From Micavibrio_A sp964423095 (GTDB lineage Bacteria; Pseudomonadota; Alphaproteobacteria; Micavibrionales; Micavibrionaceae), in assembly GCA_964423095.1 (NCBI GenBank), contig CAYRDI010000002.1, forward strand, positions 1 to 64,000: a stretch of 64,000 nt of DNA, given 5' to 3'. Made by a program: the position numbers and the translations under genes. Below, piece by piece: positions 26,364 to 35,891 of the stretch (the stretch's first letter is position 1; every line of letters begins with the position of its first letter). The notes beneath the pieces are model-generated. The model made no database searches. It was not told the origin of the DNA and saw only the letters and a program-made list of their open reading frames with translations.

Positions 26364-28442
26364 TTGTTCTACTTGTTCCGTTACCGGATCATCGTTTTGT
26401 CCTTGCTGGGCTGCACATGCCTGTGTGCGGCCAAGGCCGCATTTTCAGGCGAAGCAAACCCATCCGTCACACAAACCGGCATGACGGGGTTGAACACCAT
26501 CCCGTCCGCGCGCATGGATTCGCCAGGAACGATTCGCGTGGGTCTATCGCACGGTGATCCGTACAACCACGCCTTCATCGGGTTTCAGGTTGCCAAACCT
26601 CTCTACATCAATTTACGTCAGACGATGGAGGTTTCATCGATTTTAAAAGAACCGGACCTCGTCCACCCCGGCCTCGATGTCAAATTACAGCTTGCCGATG
26701 AAGGACGATACAGGCCCGCAATCGCCTTTGGAATCGATGGCGCGTTGGGATCGAAACGGATGTCTTCGGAATATTTCACGCTTTCCAAACGAATTTATGA
26801 TTTCGATGTCACGGCAGGAATGGGATGGGGACGATACGGCAGCGCGGGGCACATCGCCAATCCGTTATCGCGTTTTTCATCACATTTCGATCGGGACCGC
26901 GATTTCAACAGCAACGATCCATCATCGACGTCCACATGGTTTACGGGGAAGGAAATAGGATTTTTTGGCGGCGTGGAATATTTTACGCCCATTGAAGGTT
27001 TGTCATTCAAGGCGGATTTCAATGGTGATTCCTACATCGGCGAATCCCGCGCATTCGGATTCGAACGTCCGTCCCCGTGGAGCGTGGGCATCAATTATTC
27101 CCCCAAACCGTGGGTATCGATCGGGGCCGCCCTGCAAGGGACAGATAAAATCATGGCGCGCCTGAGCTTTCAGAGCGATGTCCACACCTGGAAAACAAAA
27201 TCGTATAAGGAAAGCACCGTAACGAATTTTGACGAAAAGAGCGATAATTCATGGCTGTCCGCAATTTTTCCGTCTTTGAAAACATCGCACGCGCCAATTT
27301 TGGAAGATGTGCAAACGAACGCACGCGACATCAGCGGCGTTTTGCATTTGAACAGCCACGAACCGCCAGCGATGCAGATTGGCCGCGCCGCACGCCACCT
27401 TTTGGAACAGGCAGACAAAAACGCCAGCACAGTCAGCATCATTCCCGTTACAAACAATTTGCGCGGCAAAAGCATTACCTTCACCCGCCGCGATCTGGAG
27501 ATGGCAAAAAACCATCGCGGAAGTCCCGAAGAAATCTGGCGCAATCTTTCCTTCGGAAACAATGACCGGAAGATCGGGTTGAAAGAACAACCGCGCCTGT
27601 TCAAATTCGCCCCCGAAATGCAATTAAGTTTGGGCGAAGAAGAAACCACCCATCTTTTCCGCGCCAGCGTGGTGGGGGAAACACAAAAGCAATGGGGATG
27701 GGGTTTTTTCAGCGGGTCTGGATTGCGCCTGAATATTGCGGACAATCTATCCCGCCTTGCCAAATTCAAAACCATTTCCTATGAATCCGTGCGGGGCGAT
27801 GCGGATTTATTCACCCAGAATCGCGTCAATCTGGACCGTGCCTTTTTCGGGTTCATGCGCACGCCGCTGCCTGATTTTCATTTTGCGTTGACGGCGGGTT
27901 ATCTGGAAGAAATGTATGCGGGCGCGGGGGGCGAGGTTTTATACCGCCCGTTCGGTTCCCCCTTTTCCATCGGCGCGGATGTCTGGCAGCTTTACAAACG
28001 CGATGGAATTTCCCCGCTTGCGCTTGGTTTTACCGGCGAAGCCGCGACCAGCGGTTTTCTCAACGTCAACTATGAAATACCGGAGACCGACATCACCGCC
28101 TTTGCCAATGTCGGAAAATTTATCGGCGGCGATGTGGGTGTGAATACGGGTGCGCAGATGACGCTCGATTCCGGCGTCAAGGTCAAAGGGTTTGTGCGGG
28201 TAAGCAACAGCGATGATCAGGATGTTTTTGGCAGCGATAGGAATGTTTATGCAGGGTTACAGATGACCGTACCGCTCGGCAACATTCCCTTTATCCCGCA
28301 AGGAACGGAAACGCGCCTTCGCATGGAACCCATCGGCCGCGACGATGCCGCGATGCTGGACAAACCCATTGATCTTTATTCGGTTACTGAACCAGTGTCC
28401 TACCGCCACCTTGGCCAAAACTGGCAGGCGGTTCTGAAGTAG
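26364..28442 (+). CDS. YjbH-family outer-membrane beta-barrel protein (exopolysaccharide related)
   Basis: A 692-residue YjbH-like protein, of the type linked in enterobacteria to capsule or exopolysaccharide production. The start is a TTG at 26364 after GGCAGG, giving a signal sequence with a lipobox-like VLSLLGC. The YjbH-type features are the early TGMTGLNTIPSARMDSPGTIRVGLSH block, SSEYFTLSKRIYDFDVTAGMGWGRYG, many amphipathic beta strands, and the C-terminal GFTGEAATSGFLNVNYEIP and NVYAGLQMTVPLG. No yjbEFG homologues are adjacent. The last 59 nt overlap the convergent dehydrogenase gene. The start codon is less certain than the frame. Confidence 0.8.
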   Translation: MFYLFRYRIIVLSLLGCTCLCAAKAAFSGEANPSVTQTGMTGLNTIPSARMDSPGTIRVGLSHGDPYNHAFIGFQVAKPLYINLRQTMEVSSILKEPDLVHPGLDVKLQLADEGRYRPAIAFGIDGALGSKRMSSEYFTLSKRIYDFDVTAGMGWGRYGSAGHIANPLSRFSSHFDRDRDFNSNDPSSTSTWFTGKEIGFFGGVEYFTPIEGLSFKADFNGDSYIGESRAFGFERPSPWSVGINYSPKPWVSIGAALQGTDKIMARLSFQSDVHTWKTKSYKESTVTNFDEKSDNSWLSAIFPSLKTSHAPILEDVQTNARDISGVLHLNSHEPPAMQIGRAARHLLEQADKNASTVSIIPVTNNLRGKSITFTRRDLEMAKNHRGSPEEIWRNLSFGNNDRKIGLKEQPRLFKFAPEMQLSLGEEETTHLFRASVVGETQKQWGWGFFSGSGLRLNIADNLSRLAKFKTISYESVRGDADLFTQNRVNLDRAFFGFMRTPLPDFHFALTAGYLEEMYAGAGGEVLYRPFGSPFSIGADVWQLYKRDGISPLALGFTGEAATSGFLNVNYEIPETDITAFANVGKFIGGDVGVNTGAQMTLDSGVKVKGFVRVSNSDDQDVFGSDRNVYAGLQMTVPLGNIPFIPQGTETRLRMEPIGRDDAAMLDKPIDLYSVTEPVSYRHLGQNWQAVLK

Positions 28443-29613
28443 TATCCTGCAAGGGTTTTCCGCCCATGAATTTTTCTTCGGCCAGTTTATCCGCCGCCTC
28501 CCCCGTGCCCATGTGGTGCGCGGTGGCATGGGACAACACATCCGTGACGTTCTGCCCGATCCGTTCGACATGGGCGACCATGCTTTCACGCGTGATGTCG
28601 AGATCCAGCGGGTTATAACCGCTTTTGCGGAAATATTCATACGCCACACAGATCACGCCGCCGGCATTGATCACGTAGTCCGGAACGTACAAAATGTTTT
28701 TATCCAGCAATTGCACATCGTGATGCGATTTCAAAAGCTGGTTGTTCGCCGCACCCGCCACAATATGCGCCTTTAATTTCGGAATGGTGGTATCGTTCAA
28801 AACACCGCCCATGGCGCACGGTGAAAACACTTCGGCCTCCACCTCATAAATTTCATCCAGACCGACGATTTCGGCACCGCCCAGAGAGTCTTGTGCGTCT
28901 TTCAAGCGTGTCTGATCGACATCGGTCATAAAAATTTCCACGCCGTCCTGACGCAGCAATTTACAAAGTTCCAGCCCCACGGCCCCGACACCCTGCACGG
29001 CAACTTTCAGCCCTTGCAGGGAATTGCCGCCGTAGCGGTGATGCACGGCCGCGCGGATACCGTGATAGCAACCAAGGGCGGTCAGTGGCGATGGATTGCC
29101 ACCCAGTTCGCCAAAATCTTTCCCGCGGAAAAATTCCGGCGGGAGACCGGTCACATGTTCGGTCTTTTTGGAAATGGCAAGCATGTCTTCTTCGGTCGTG
29201 CCGGAATCTTCGGCTGTCACATATTTACCTTCGAAGGTTTCGACGGCCTCGCCCAGTGCTTCCATCAACCCTTCGGTTTTGTCTTTTCTGAAATCCCCGA
29301 TGATCACGGATTTCCCGCCGCCCAGCGGCAACCCCGCCATCGCGTTTTTATAGGTCATGCCACGCGAAAGACGGAGCACATCGGTCAGTGCCTTGTCTTC
29401 ATCGCCGTAATTGTAAAAACGGCAACCGCCCAGCGCAGGGCCCAGATTGGTGTTGTGGACGGCGATCAGGGCGACCATGTCATTNNNNNNNNNNNNNNNN
29501 NNNNNNNNNNNNNNNNNNNNNNNNNNNNNNNNNNNNNNNNNNNNNNNNNNNNNNNNNNNNNNNNNNNNNNNNNNNNNNNNNNNNAGTTCATGGGTACCAG
29601 ATCGGTTAAGCAA
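28384..29613 (-). CDS. Leucine/valine dehydrogenase-like amino-acid dehydrogenase, N-terminus lost in the assembly gap
   Basis: NAD-dependent oxidative deamination of branched-chain amino acids, by family (Glu/Leu/Phe/Val dehydrogenases). After the gap the frame reads VALIAVHNTNLGPALGGCRFY, the conserved GGCR/GGTR block, then LPLGGGKSVIIGD with the catalytic Lys. These are followed by the TAEDSGT block and a Rossmann motif VQGVGAVGLELC. The C-terminus overlaps the YjbH-family gene by 59 nt. About 30-35 N-terminal residues normally precede VALIAVHN. They should lie within the 100 N, so the apparent start at 29613 beyond the gap (LNRSGTHE) is probably not genuine. Confidence 0.85.
   Translation of the reverse strand: MLNRSGTHEXXXXXXXXXXXXXXXXXXXXXXXXXXXXXXXXXXNDMVALIAVHNTNLGPALGGCRFYNYGDEDKALTDVLRLSRGMTYKNAMAGLPLGGGKSVIIGDFRKDKTEGLMEALGEAVETFEGKYVTAEDSGTTEEDMLAISKKTEHVTGLPPEFFRGKDFGELGGNPSPLTALGCYHGIRAAVHHRYGGNSLQGLKVAVQGVGAVGLELCKLLRQDGVEIFMTDVDQTRLKDAQDSLGGAEIVGLDEIYEVEAEVFSPCAMGGVLNDTTIPKLKAHIVAGAANNQLLKSHHDVQLLDKNILYVPDYVINAGGVICVAYEYFRKSGYNPLDLDITRESMVAHVERIGQNVTDVLSHATAHHMGTGEAADKLAEEKFMGGKPLQDTTSEPPASFGQGGGRTLVQ
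29485..29584. other. Assembly gap (100 N) at the 5' end of the dehydrogenase gene
   Basis: One hundred undetermined bases, a common placeholder length, so the true size is unknown. It hides the start of the leucine-dehydrogenase-like gene. Confidence 0.99.
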
Positions 29614-29696
29614 AAAACTTGTGTGTGTGAGACTGACTTCCTTCGTCCTCTTGGCCTAATGTTCCCGCATGATCAAGAGTTATACCTTATAATTTT

Positions 29697-29710
29697 ATTT
29701 TACGTAAAAT
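29697..29710. promoter_or_regulatory. Palindrome ATTTTACGTAAAAT in the dehydrogenase upstream region
   Basis: A perfect 14-bp inverted repeat in the AT-rich stretch upstream of the dehydrogenase gene. It overlaps the TATAAG/TATAAC-like boxes of the minus strand, so it could be an operator. Weak evidence. Confidence 0.25.
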
Positions 29711-29771
29711 TTTAGGCATCGTGCAAATTTGCCCGCCAAAATATATTTAACCATCTGATTTTATTGTATTT

Positions 29772-30788
29772 TTAAGATTCCAGCATTTCCAGCAAATTTG
29801 CGAAATCCGGCGGCAAATCGGCCTCGAACGCCATTTCCTCCCCCGAAACGGGGTGGATGAAGGCGATCCCGCCCGCATGAAGGGCCTGACGCGGAAAGGC
29901 CAATACAGCCTCCCGCACGTCTTCGTCATAACCGGCGCGGTTCAGAAGGGCCCGTTGTTCCTGCGGCGGCAAACCATAAAGAGCATCCCCCAGCAGGGGG
30001 TGCCCCAGATGCTGCATATGAACGCGGATTTGGTGGGTGCGCCCGGTTTCGAGTCTACAGGCCACACGGGAAATCATCCCCCCGCCCAGCGTGCCTTCGC
30101 GCAAGTAATGGGTGATCGCTTCACGCCCCGCGGCATGAGAGCGAACGGACATGCGCACCCGGCTGGTCTGGTGCCGCCCGATGGGCACATCGATGGCGCC
30201 CTTTACCGGCGTGATTTCTTTCCACACCAGCGCGTGATAGAGCCGCGAGAGGGAACGATCCACCAGTTGCGCCGCCAGCCCCTGATGCGCCACATCGTTT
30301 TTGGCAACGACCATCAGGCCCGTCGTGTCCTTGTCCAGACGATGGACGATCCCGGGACGTTTGACGCCATTGATGCCGGAAAGCGTGTCCCCGCAATGAT
30401 AGAGGAGCGCGGACACCAATGTGCCGTTCACATTCCCCGCCCCCGGATGGACGACCATACCGGCGGGTTTGTTGATGACCAGCATATCGTCATCTTCAAA
30501 GACAATATCGAGCGGAATGTTTTCCGCCTTTGGCACGGCCTCCACCGCCTCCGGTATCACCAGCGAGATTTCATCGCCGTTAAACACCTTGGCCGATGCA
30601 TCATCACAGATGCGGCCATTGACGCTGACCTGCCCCGCCTCAATCAATGTTTTCAACCGTGAGCGCGAAACGCCTTCGGGCGCGAGGCCCGCCAGCACCT
30701 TATCCAGCCGTCCGGTTTTTATATCGGAAGGTACGGTGAAGATTTGGCCGTCTTCGCCGTCCGTTTCCTGTTCTTCATGCATATTCAT
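29772..30788 (-). CDS. RluD-family 23S rRNA pseudouridine synthase
   Basis: Isomerises uridines to pseudouridine in large-subunit rRNA. It has an N-terminal S4 RNA-binding domain (GRLDKVLAGL...SRSRLKTLIEAGQVSVNG) and then the catalytic domain. The RluA/RluD motif GIVHRLDKDTTGLMVVAKN contains the catalytic Asp, with later blocks GRTHQIRVHMQHLGHPLLGD and RQALHA. The start at 30788 is chosen because its ATG overlaps the stop of the preceding gene by 4 nt (ATGA). Longer versions from 30866 would run inside that gene. RluD rather than RluC is favoured by the motif set but not proven. Confidence 0.93.
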   Translation of the reverse strand: MNMHEEQETDGEDGQIFTVPSDIKTGRLDKVLAGLAPEGVSRSRLKTLIEAGQVSVNGRICDDASAKVFNGDEISLVIPEAVEAVPKAENIPLDIVFEDDDMLVINKPAGMVVHPGAGNVNGTLVSALLYHCGDTLSGINGVKRPGIVHRLDKDTTGLMVVAKNDVAHQGLAAQLVDRSLSRLYHALVWKEITPVKGAIDVPIGRHQTSRVRMSVRSHAAGREAITHYLREGTLGGGMISRVACRLETGRTHQIRVHMQHLGHPLLGDALYGLPPQEQRALLNRAGYDEDVREAVLAFPRQALHAGGIAFIHPVSGEEMAFEADLPPDFANLLEMLES

Positions 30789-32122
30789 GGCAGGATAGGG
30801 CTCATATTTTTCGAAGGCGCGCAAGGGTCTTCGTAATAATCGAGCGGGGGCGCGGCCAAAATCCATGCATCATAGGTGTAAACGGGGGCGGCGGCGGCTT
30901 CGTTCCCTTCCTGCCGTTCGCCAAAGCTCGTCTGGGCATAACCCGTTATGATCCGCTCCCCCTTCATCCCCGGCACCAACCGCTGCGCGGCGGCATTTTG
31001 CCCGTCTGTGAAATCTTCGACCATCCGGATATTTCCCTGCGGCGTGAATGTCATTAGCCGCGCATGCGATCTGTGTTCGCTGTCCATCCCGCCACCGTTG
31101 AGAAGAACAACCGCACGGCCGTCTTCATACACGATTGATCCCGGCGCATCGTAATTGTAATCGCCGCTGAAATAACGCTGCCACAAAGCGTTCCCCGCCA
31201 GATCCATTTTCATGACCAACGCGCTCAAACCTTTTCCTTCATCCCCGAAAGGCCGCACCTTTCCGGTGACGATAAAATTGCCGTCCTTGGTTTGTGCGGC
31301 GGTTTGGAAACTTGTCGCCGCACCGCGCGGATAGGTTTGTTGCCACTGAATCGCGCCCTTTTGATCCACGCGGATCAACCATCCACCCGATTGCGTCGCA
31401 CTGGTGACGATCTGCCCCGCCACCACATAATTTCCATCTTGCGTGGCCTGCACGTCATTTACCACCGTGCTGCGCCCCGGTTTGAACGCACGCCGCCAAA
31501 CAACCTTTCCAGATGGCGTGACCTTATAAAGCAATCCGTATTGGTCTTCCTGATCCTTGCTATTCACAAACTGCGCCGCGACAATATATCCGCCGCCGTC
31601 CTGCGCCGGGATCAACGCCTTTGCATCCAGATTGCCGCCGCTTTCAAAAATCGGCGATGGTTTGCTCACCATCTTTCCATCGTCATTATAGCTGGCGATA
31701 TAAATCCCCTGACCTTTTTCGGATAGGGTCAGATCACCCAGAACGGTAAAACCCGACTTGCTTTTCACAATGCGATAGATGGTGCGTTGTTCTTTCGTCT
31801 CTTCGCGCACCTCCCAGACCTTGTGCAGACGGTCATCGAATTTCACCAACAATGGATGATAGGTTTGATCATCCTTGTCCTTCGTATAGGCCCCCGCCGC
31901 CACAACGGTCATCGGTGCAATTTCCACCAGATCGGCAAACACATCCATCCCGTCTTCGGCATAAAGCATATTCCACGATGAACCGAATGAAAATTCCGGT
32001 TCCCGCAGATCGGTGATTTCCGCATAGCGCAGTTCGCATTCCGCATCGCGGGCCGCCGCGGGAAAGGTGACAAAGAGGAGGGAAACGCAGGCAAGCGTCC
32101 ATTTCAGGGCTTTAAATTCCAT
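30785..32122 (-). CDS. Secreted beta-propeller-like protein of unknown function
   Basis: A 445-residue exported protein. The signal peptide is FKALKWTLACVSLLFVTFPAAARDAE. The mature part has repeating short beta-strand units such as DGNYVVAGQIVTSATQSGGWLIRVDQKGAIQWQ and DGNFIVTGKV...SALVMKMDLAGNALWQRYF, i.e. about 45-residue blades of the type G-x-x-VVxG-x-W-x-hhxhDxxGxxxW, as in bacterial propeller repeats. Cys pairs near each end may form a disulfide. It is translationally coupled with the pseudouridine synthase gene. Function unknown. Confidence 0.8.
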   Translation of the reverse strand: MEFKALKWTLACVSLLFVTFPAAARDAECELRYAEITDLREPEFSFGSSWNMLYAEDGMDVFADLVEIAPMTVVAAGAYTKDKDDQTYHPLLVKFDDRLHKVWEVREETKEQRTIYRIVKSKSGFTVLGDLTLSEKGQGIYIASYNDDGKMVSKPSPIFESGGNLDAKALIPAQDGGGYIVAAQFVNSKDQEDQYGLLYKVTPSGKVVWRRAFKPGRSTVVNDVQATQDGNYVVAGQIVTSATQSGGWLIRVDQKGAIQWQQTYPRGAATSFQTAAQTKDGNFIVTGKVRPFGDEGKGLSALVMKMDLAGNALWQRYFSGDYNYDAPGSIVYEDGRAVVLLNGGGMDSEHRSHARLMTFTPQGNIRMVEDFTDGQNAAAQRLVPGMKGERIITGYAQTSFGERQEGNEAAAAPVYTYDAWILAAPPLDYYEDPCAPSKNMSPILP

Positions 32123-32176
32123 TTTCCCATTGTAAAATGGAGATTACAAAAAGTCACGCGCGGCGGGAGCATCCTT

Positions 32177-33202
32177 TTGAAAATTCTGATTGTCACCGAT
32201 GCCTGGCACCCGCAATTAAACGGCGTGGTGCGGACTTATGAATATATATCCCGCGAATTGACGGATATGGGCTATGACGTGCGGATCATCGGGCCGGATT
32301 CTTTGCCATACAGCATCCCCATGCCCGGGTATCCGGAAATCCGGCTCGCGCTGTTTCCCTACAACGTCATCCGCCAAGGCATCGAAGATTACGCCCCCGA
32401 TGTCCTGCACATCGCCACCGAAGGGCCGCTCGGTCTTGCCGCCAGAAAATACGCGGTGGAATATGGCGTGGAATTCACAAGCTGTTTCCACACCCATTTC
32501 CCCGATTACGCGCAAAAGCGCGTCCCCGCATGGCTCGGCTTTTTAAAATCTCCCGTCCGGGAGGCCGGCATAAAATTCGTCCGGTGGTTCCACGCTGTAT
32601 CATCGTGCGTGTTCGTCGCCACGCCTTCGCTCGAAAACACGCTGAAAGGTTGGGGTTTTAAAGTGCCCGTCAAACGCATGACGCGCGGGGTGGATTTGTC
32701 GGTTTTTTATCCTGGCGAAAAAAACCTGTTTCACAGCCTTCCGCGCCCCATCGCGCTGTATGTCGGGCGCGTTGCGATTGAAAAGAATCTGGAGGCTTTT
32801 CTTGGCATGGACTGGGCCGGATCGAAGGTGGTGGTGGGGAGCGGGCCCGATCTTGATCCGCTCAGGGAAAAATATCCAAAAGTCGTTTTTGCCGGAGTCA
32901 AAACGGGAAAAGACCTTGCCGATTGTTACCGGTCGTCCGATCTTTTTGTCTTCCCATCCAAAACCGATACGTTCGGGATGGTAATCATCGAGGCCCTTGC
33001 CTGCGGCCTTCCCGTCGCGGGATACCCCGTCACCGGCCCGATCGACATCATCACGGAAAAAACCCTGGGTGCGGTTGATGACGACCTGTCCAGGGCCGCA
33101 CAGAACGCCCTCCGCCACGGTACGGCGCAGGAGCGGCATGATTATGTGGCCCGGCAGTACAGTTGGCGCAAAACAGCCGAACAATTCCTCGAAACCGATT
33201 GA
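32177..33202 (+). CDS. GT4-family glycosyltransferase (MgtA-like)
   Basis: A 341-residue GT-B retaining glycosyltransferase, beginning with a TTG. Its N-terminal domain opens with KILIVTDAWHPQLNGVVRTYEYISRELTDMGYDVRIIGPD, typical of the alpha-mannosyl/glucosyltransferase branch near MgtA. The C-terminal nucleotide-sugar domain has ALYVGRVAIEKNLEAFL and the E-x7-E region DTFGMVIIEALACGLPVAGYPV. It is followed 13 nt later by an LpxH-like phosphatase and then a YjdF-like membrane protein, so it probably acts on an envelope glycolipid. The sugar and acceptor are unknown. Confidence 0.9.
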   Translation: MKILIVTDAWHPQLNGVVRTYEYISRELTDMGYDVRIIGPDSLPYSIPMPGYPEIRLALFPYNVIRQGIEDYAPDVLHIATEGPLGLAARKYAVEYGVEFTSCFHTHFPDYAQKRVPAWLGFLKSPVREAGIKFVRWFHAVSSCVFVATPSLENTLKGWGFKVPVKRMTRGVDLSVFYPGEKNLFHSLPRPIALYVGRVAIEKNLEAFLGMDWAGSKVVVGSGPDLDPLREKYPKVVFAGVKTGKDLADCYRSSDLFVFPSKTDTFGMVIIEALACGLPVAGYPVTGPIDIITEKTLGAVDDDLSRAAQNALRHGTAQERHDYVARQYSWRKTAEQFLETD

Positions 33203-33278
33203 ATTTTAGGGTTTTGTGCGCCGCAAGAATCATTTATCATCATGCGAAGTACAACGGTTCTCCTTCAAAGGGGGCTTT

Positions 33279-34256
33279 TTGCGTTATATCAACGAAGAAC
33301 CGCCGCAAAAATTCCGGACAATTTTCCTGTCCGATTTCCACATCGGGGCCAAAAATTTCAATGCCCCCGCCCTTCTCGATTTTTTAAGAAAAACGGAATC
33401 ACAAACGCTTTACCTTGTCGGCGACATTATCGATGGGTGGAAGCTCCATAAACGCTGGTTCTGGACGGAGACGGTGAGTGAAATTTTCGATGAGTTGTTC
33501 CGCAAAGCCCATGAAGGCACGAAAATCATCTATATCACAGGCAACCATGACGAACGGGTGCGCGATCTTTCCTTCTTCAACCGCATGCGTTACGCCCACC
33601 GTCTGCATATTCAAATCAAAAACCGCGTGATCCACCGTCTTGCCGACGGTCGTGATTTTCTGGTGCTGCATGGCGACCAGTTTGACCGCGCCATTTTACG
33701 GGGGCGCGTATCGCGATGGAGCGACCGGATTTACGACATCCTCACAAACCGCAAAGGCCCCACCATCGATGTGGAAGGAACAACCAAGCGATTTTCATTG
33801 TCCAAGTTCCTGTCTTATCACGGGCAAATCGCGCTCAATCTTTTGAACAATTTTGAACGGGCCCTGTGCCGCGAAGCACGGCGCAGCGATGTCGAAGGCA
33901 TTATTTGCGGGCATACCCATATCGCCGCCTTCAAAAAAATAGGGGCCGTCACCTATGCCAATTGCGGTTCGTGGCTTAAAGACAACAAGACAGCGATTAC
34001 GGAATCCATGGACGGAACGCTCTGCCTTCTCGAATGGACACATGAACAAAAACCGCACGGCCAGCCTTCCCTGCCCTTTTACAACGGCGACCTGTTGCCC
34101 GTCACAATCACGCCGGATTCCTATCGTTTCCGTCCCCTGACCGACCGGTTGACCGCCACCATCCGGCGGGCATGGCCATCCCCGCACGATGCATCGGAAG
34201 GCAAAAGACAAAAGCCTGTCTTTTCTTCGCGGCTTTGTTTAAATTCATATCGATGA
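33279..34256 (+). CDS. LpxH-like metallophosphoesterase (UDP-2,3-diacylglucosamine diphosphatase family)
   Basis: A calcineurin-like phosphoesterase of the LpxH/LpxH2 type. It has the five metal-binding blocks: DFHIG (LSDFHIGAKN), GDIIDGW, GNHDERV, HGDQFD and GHTHIAA. In the family these act at the membrane on UDP-2,3-diacylglucosamine in lipid A synthesis, but LpxH-like paralogues exist with other roles. The frame is open to a GTG at 33216. The TTG at 33279, preceded by AAAGGGGG, gives the usual short N-terminus MRYINEEPPQKFRTIFLSD, so it is preferred. The last codon overlaps the next gene by 4 nt. Confidence 0.88.
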   Translation: MRYINEEPPQKFRTIFLSDFHIGAKNFNAPALLDFLRKTESQTLYLVGDIIDGWKLHKRWFWTETVSEIFDELFRKAHEGTKIIYITGNHDERVRDLSFFNRMRYAHRLHIQIKNRVIHRLADGRDFLVLHGDQFDRAILRGRVSRWSDRIYDILTNRKGPTIDVEGTTKRFSLSKFLSYHGQIALNLLNNFERALCREARRSDVEGIICGHTHIAAFKKIGAVTYANCGSWLKDNKTAITESMDGTLCLLEWTHEQKPHGQPSLPFYNGDLLPVTITPDSYRFRPLTDRLTATIRRAWPSPHDASEGKRQKPVFSSRLCLNSYR

Positions 34257-34885
34257 TGCTTTCAAACGCCCGTTTTCCTGTTTTCTGCCTCTTATCCGGT
34301 GTGGCCGTTCTCATATGGTCAGGCATTGCCCCGTATGAGCGCGGAACATGGTGGATGGAGGTTGCCCCGGCCTTGATCGCCGCGCCATTGATGATCGCAA
34401 CCTATAAAAAATTTCCGCTAACGAATCTTCTTTACGGCCTGATCCTTGTGCATGCCATCATCCTGATGATCGGCGGGCATTATACCTATGCCCGCGTACC
34501 CTTGTTCGATTTCGGCGATGGTGCCAGAAACAATTACGACAAGATCGGGCATTTTGCCCAAGGGTTTATCCCCGCGATCGTCATTCGTGAATTGCTGCTG
34601 CGGACATCGCCGCTCCGCCCCGGAAAATGGCTTTTTACCATCATCGTTTTTTCATGCCTGGGGATCAGTGCCGTTTACGAATTGATCGAATGGATCGCCG
34701 CCGTCCTGCTCGGCAGTGGTGCCGAAGAATTTTTGGGAACGCAGGGCGATGTCTGGGATACGCAAAAAGACATGGCATGGGCGGGCATCGGTGCAATCAC
34801 AGCGATGGTGTTTTTATCACGGCTTCATGACCGCGCCATCAAACATCTTCATGCAAAACGCTCTGTAACCCCAAAAACGCCGTGA
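34253..34885 (+). CDS. YjdF-family (DUF2238) inner-membrane protein
   Basis: A 210-residue membrane protein with about six hydrophobic segments, for example PVFCLLSGVAVLIWSGI, LLYGLILVHAIILMIGGHYTYA and WLFTIIVFSCLGISAVYELIEW. DUF2238/YjdF conserved blocks are GGHYTYA, NNYDKIGHFAQGF, YELIEW and FLGTQGDVWDTQKDM. The start is fixed by ATGATG, whose first ATG overlaps the stop of the LpxH-like gene. Its biochemical role is unknown. It overlaps the convergent glk gene by 47 nt. Confidence 0.9.
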   Translation: MMLSNARFPVFCLLSGVAVLIWSGIAPYERGTWWMEVAPALIAAPLMIATYKKFPLTNLLYGLILVHAIILMIGGHYTYARVPLFDFGDGARNNYDKIGHFAQGFIPAIVIRELLLRTSPLRPGKWLFTIIVFSCLGISAVYELIEWIAAVLLGSGAEEFLGTQGDVWDTQKDMAWAGIGAITAMVFLSRLHDRAIKHLHAKRSVTPKTP

Positions 34886-35801
34886 ACGGGTGAGTGATCA
34901 GATACGTGGGAATGGGTTTTAAATAAGCCCCCATCCGGCCCTTGGCTTCGAATTCCGCGCGAAACCTTGAATTCAGAAAATAATCGCCGAGCTTGGCCGG
35001 AATGCCGCCCGCAATGTATATTCCACCGCCCGCCCCCAGTGTTACGGCAAGATCCCCCGCCACAGTCCCCAGAAAGCCCATCATTTTATCCAGAGCCTCT
35101 TCGCAAACCTTGCAGGTTTTTTGGATGGCACATTGCGCAATCTGTTCCGGCGTGCGATCCGGCAGGGTTTCATCGCCGTCCAGAACGCGGATGGCGTTGT
35201 ATATATTCACCAGCCCCTTGCCCGAACACACGCGTTCCGCCGACACATGATGATATTTGTAACGCAGGGTACGAAACAGGTCGAATTCGCGTTGCGTTTT
35301 CGCCGGCATCGTGACATGTCCACCTTCGCAGGAATTAGGCCGGTAGCGCATGCCATCCCAAAACAGGGACGCCACGCCAAGACCCGTTCCCGGCCCCACA
35401 ACGCCGATCGTACCTTGCGGCACAGGCATTTGATTGCCGCCCACCTGCACAATATCTTCTTTTTTCAAATGAGGGATGGCCAGCGCAATCGCCCGGAAAT
35501 CATTCATCAACGTAAACCGGTCCAGAGAAAGTGCCACCCGCGTTTCATTTTGTGAAAATTTCCACGCATGGTTTGTCATTTCAAAATAATCGCCCGTGAC
35601 GGGCCCCGCTATCGCCACCGCCGCGCGCGTGGGACGAACATCTTTTCCCAGCCCGTCCAGATAGGCCCGCGCCGCCTCGGCAAGGCCCGGATAATCCGCA
35701 CACGCCAACACCTGTTGATCGTGGAACCCGTGTTCATCGGCCAGCGCAAAACGCGCATTCGTGGCCCCAATATCGGCAATTAGCCCGTATGATGACGACA
35801 T
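34839..35801 (-). CDS. glk: Glucokinase
   Basis: ATP-dependent phosphorylation of glucose to glucose 6-phosphate. The 320-residue length matches the bacterial Glk family (PF02685-type, not ROK). Phosphate-binding motif ADIGATNARFALA is at the N-terminus, catalytic-domain blocks LMNDFRAIALAIP and VGPGTGLGVASL follow, and CEGGHVTMPA, LGAGGGIYIAGGI and a C-terminal NPFTAF-like block (HPFTAFLGLQ) are visible. It is a single gene, converging on the yjdF-like gene. Confidence 0.95.
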   Translation of the reverse strand: MSSSYGLIADIGATNARFALADEHGFHDQQVLACADYPGLAEAARAYLDGLGKDVRPTRAAVAIAGPVTGDYFEMTNHAWKFSQNETRVALSLDRFTLMNDFRAIALAIPHLKKEDIVQVGGNQMPVPQGTIGVVGPGTGLGVASLFWDGMRYRPNSCEGGHVTMPAKTQREFDLFRTLRYKYHHVSAERVCSGKGLVNIYNAIRVLDGDETLPDRTPEQIAQCAIQKTCKVCEEALDKMMGFLGTVAGDLAVTLGAGGGIYIAGGIPAKLGDYFLNSRFRAEFEAKGRMGAYLKPIPTYLITHPFTAFLGLQSVLHEDV

Positions 35802-35891
35802 ATCCGCCCCCCTTTGGACAATCTTTTATAGGACGGTGGACAAATTCAGGCAATGGCTTATGAATAAGAAAGGCAGCAACGAAGGAATAAC

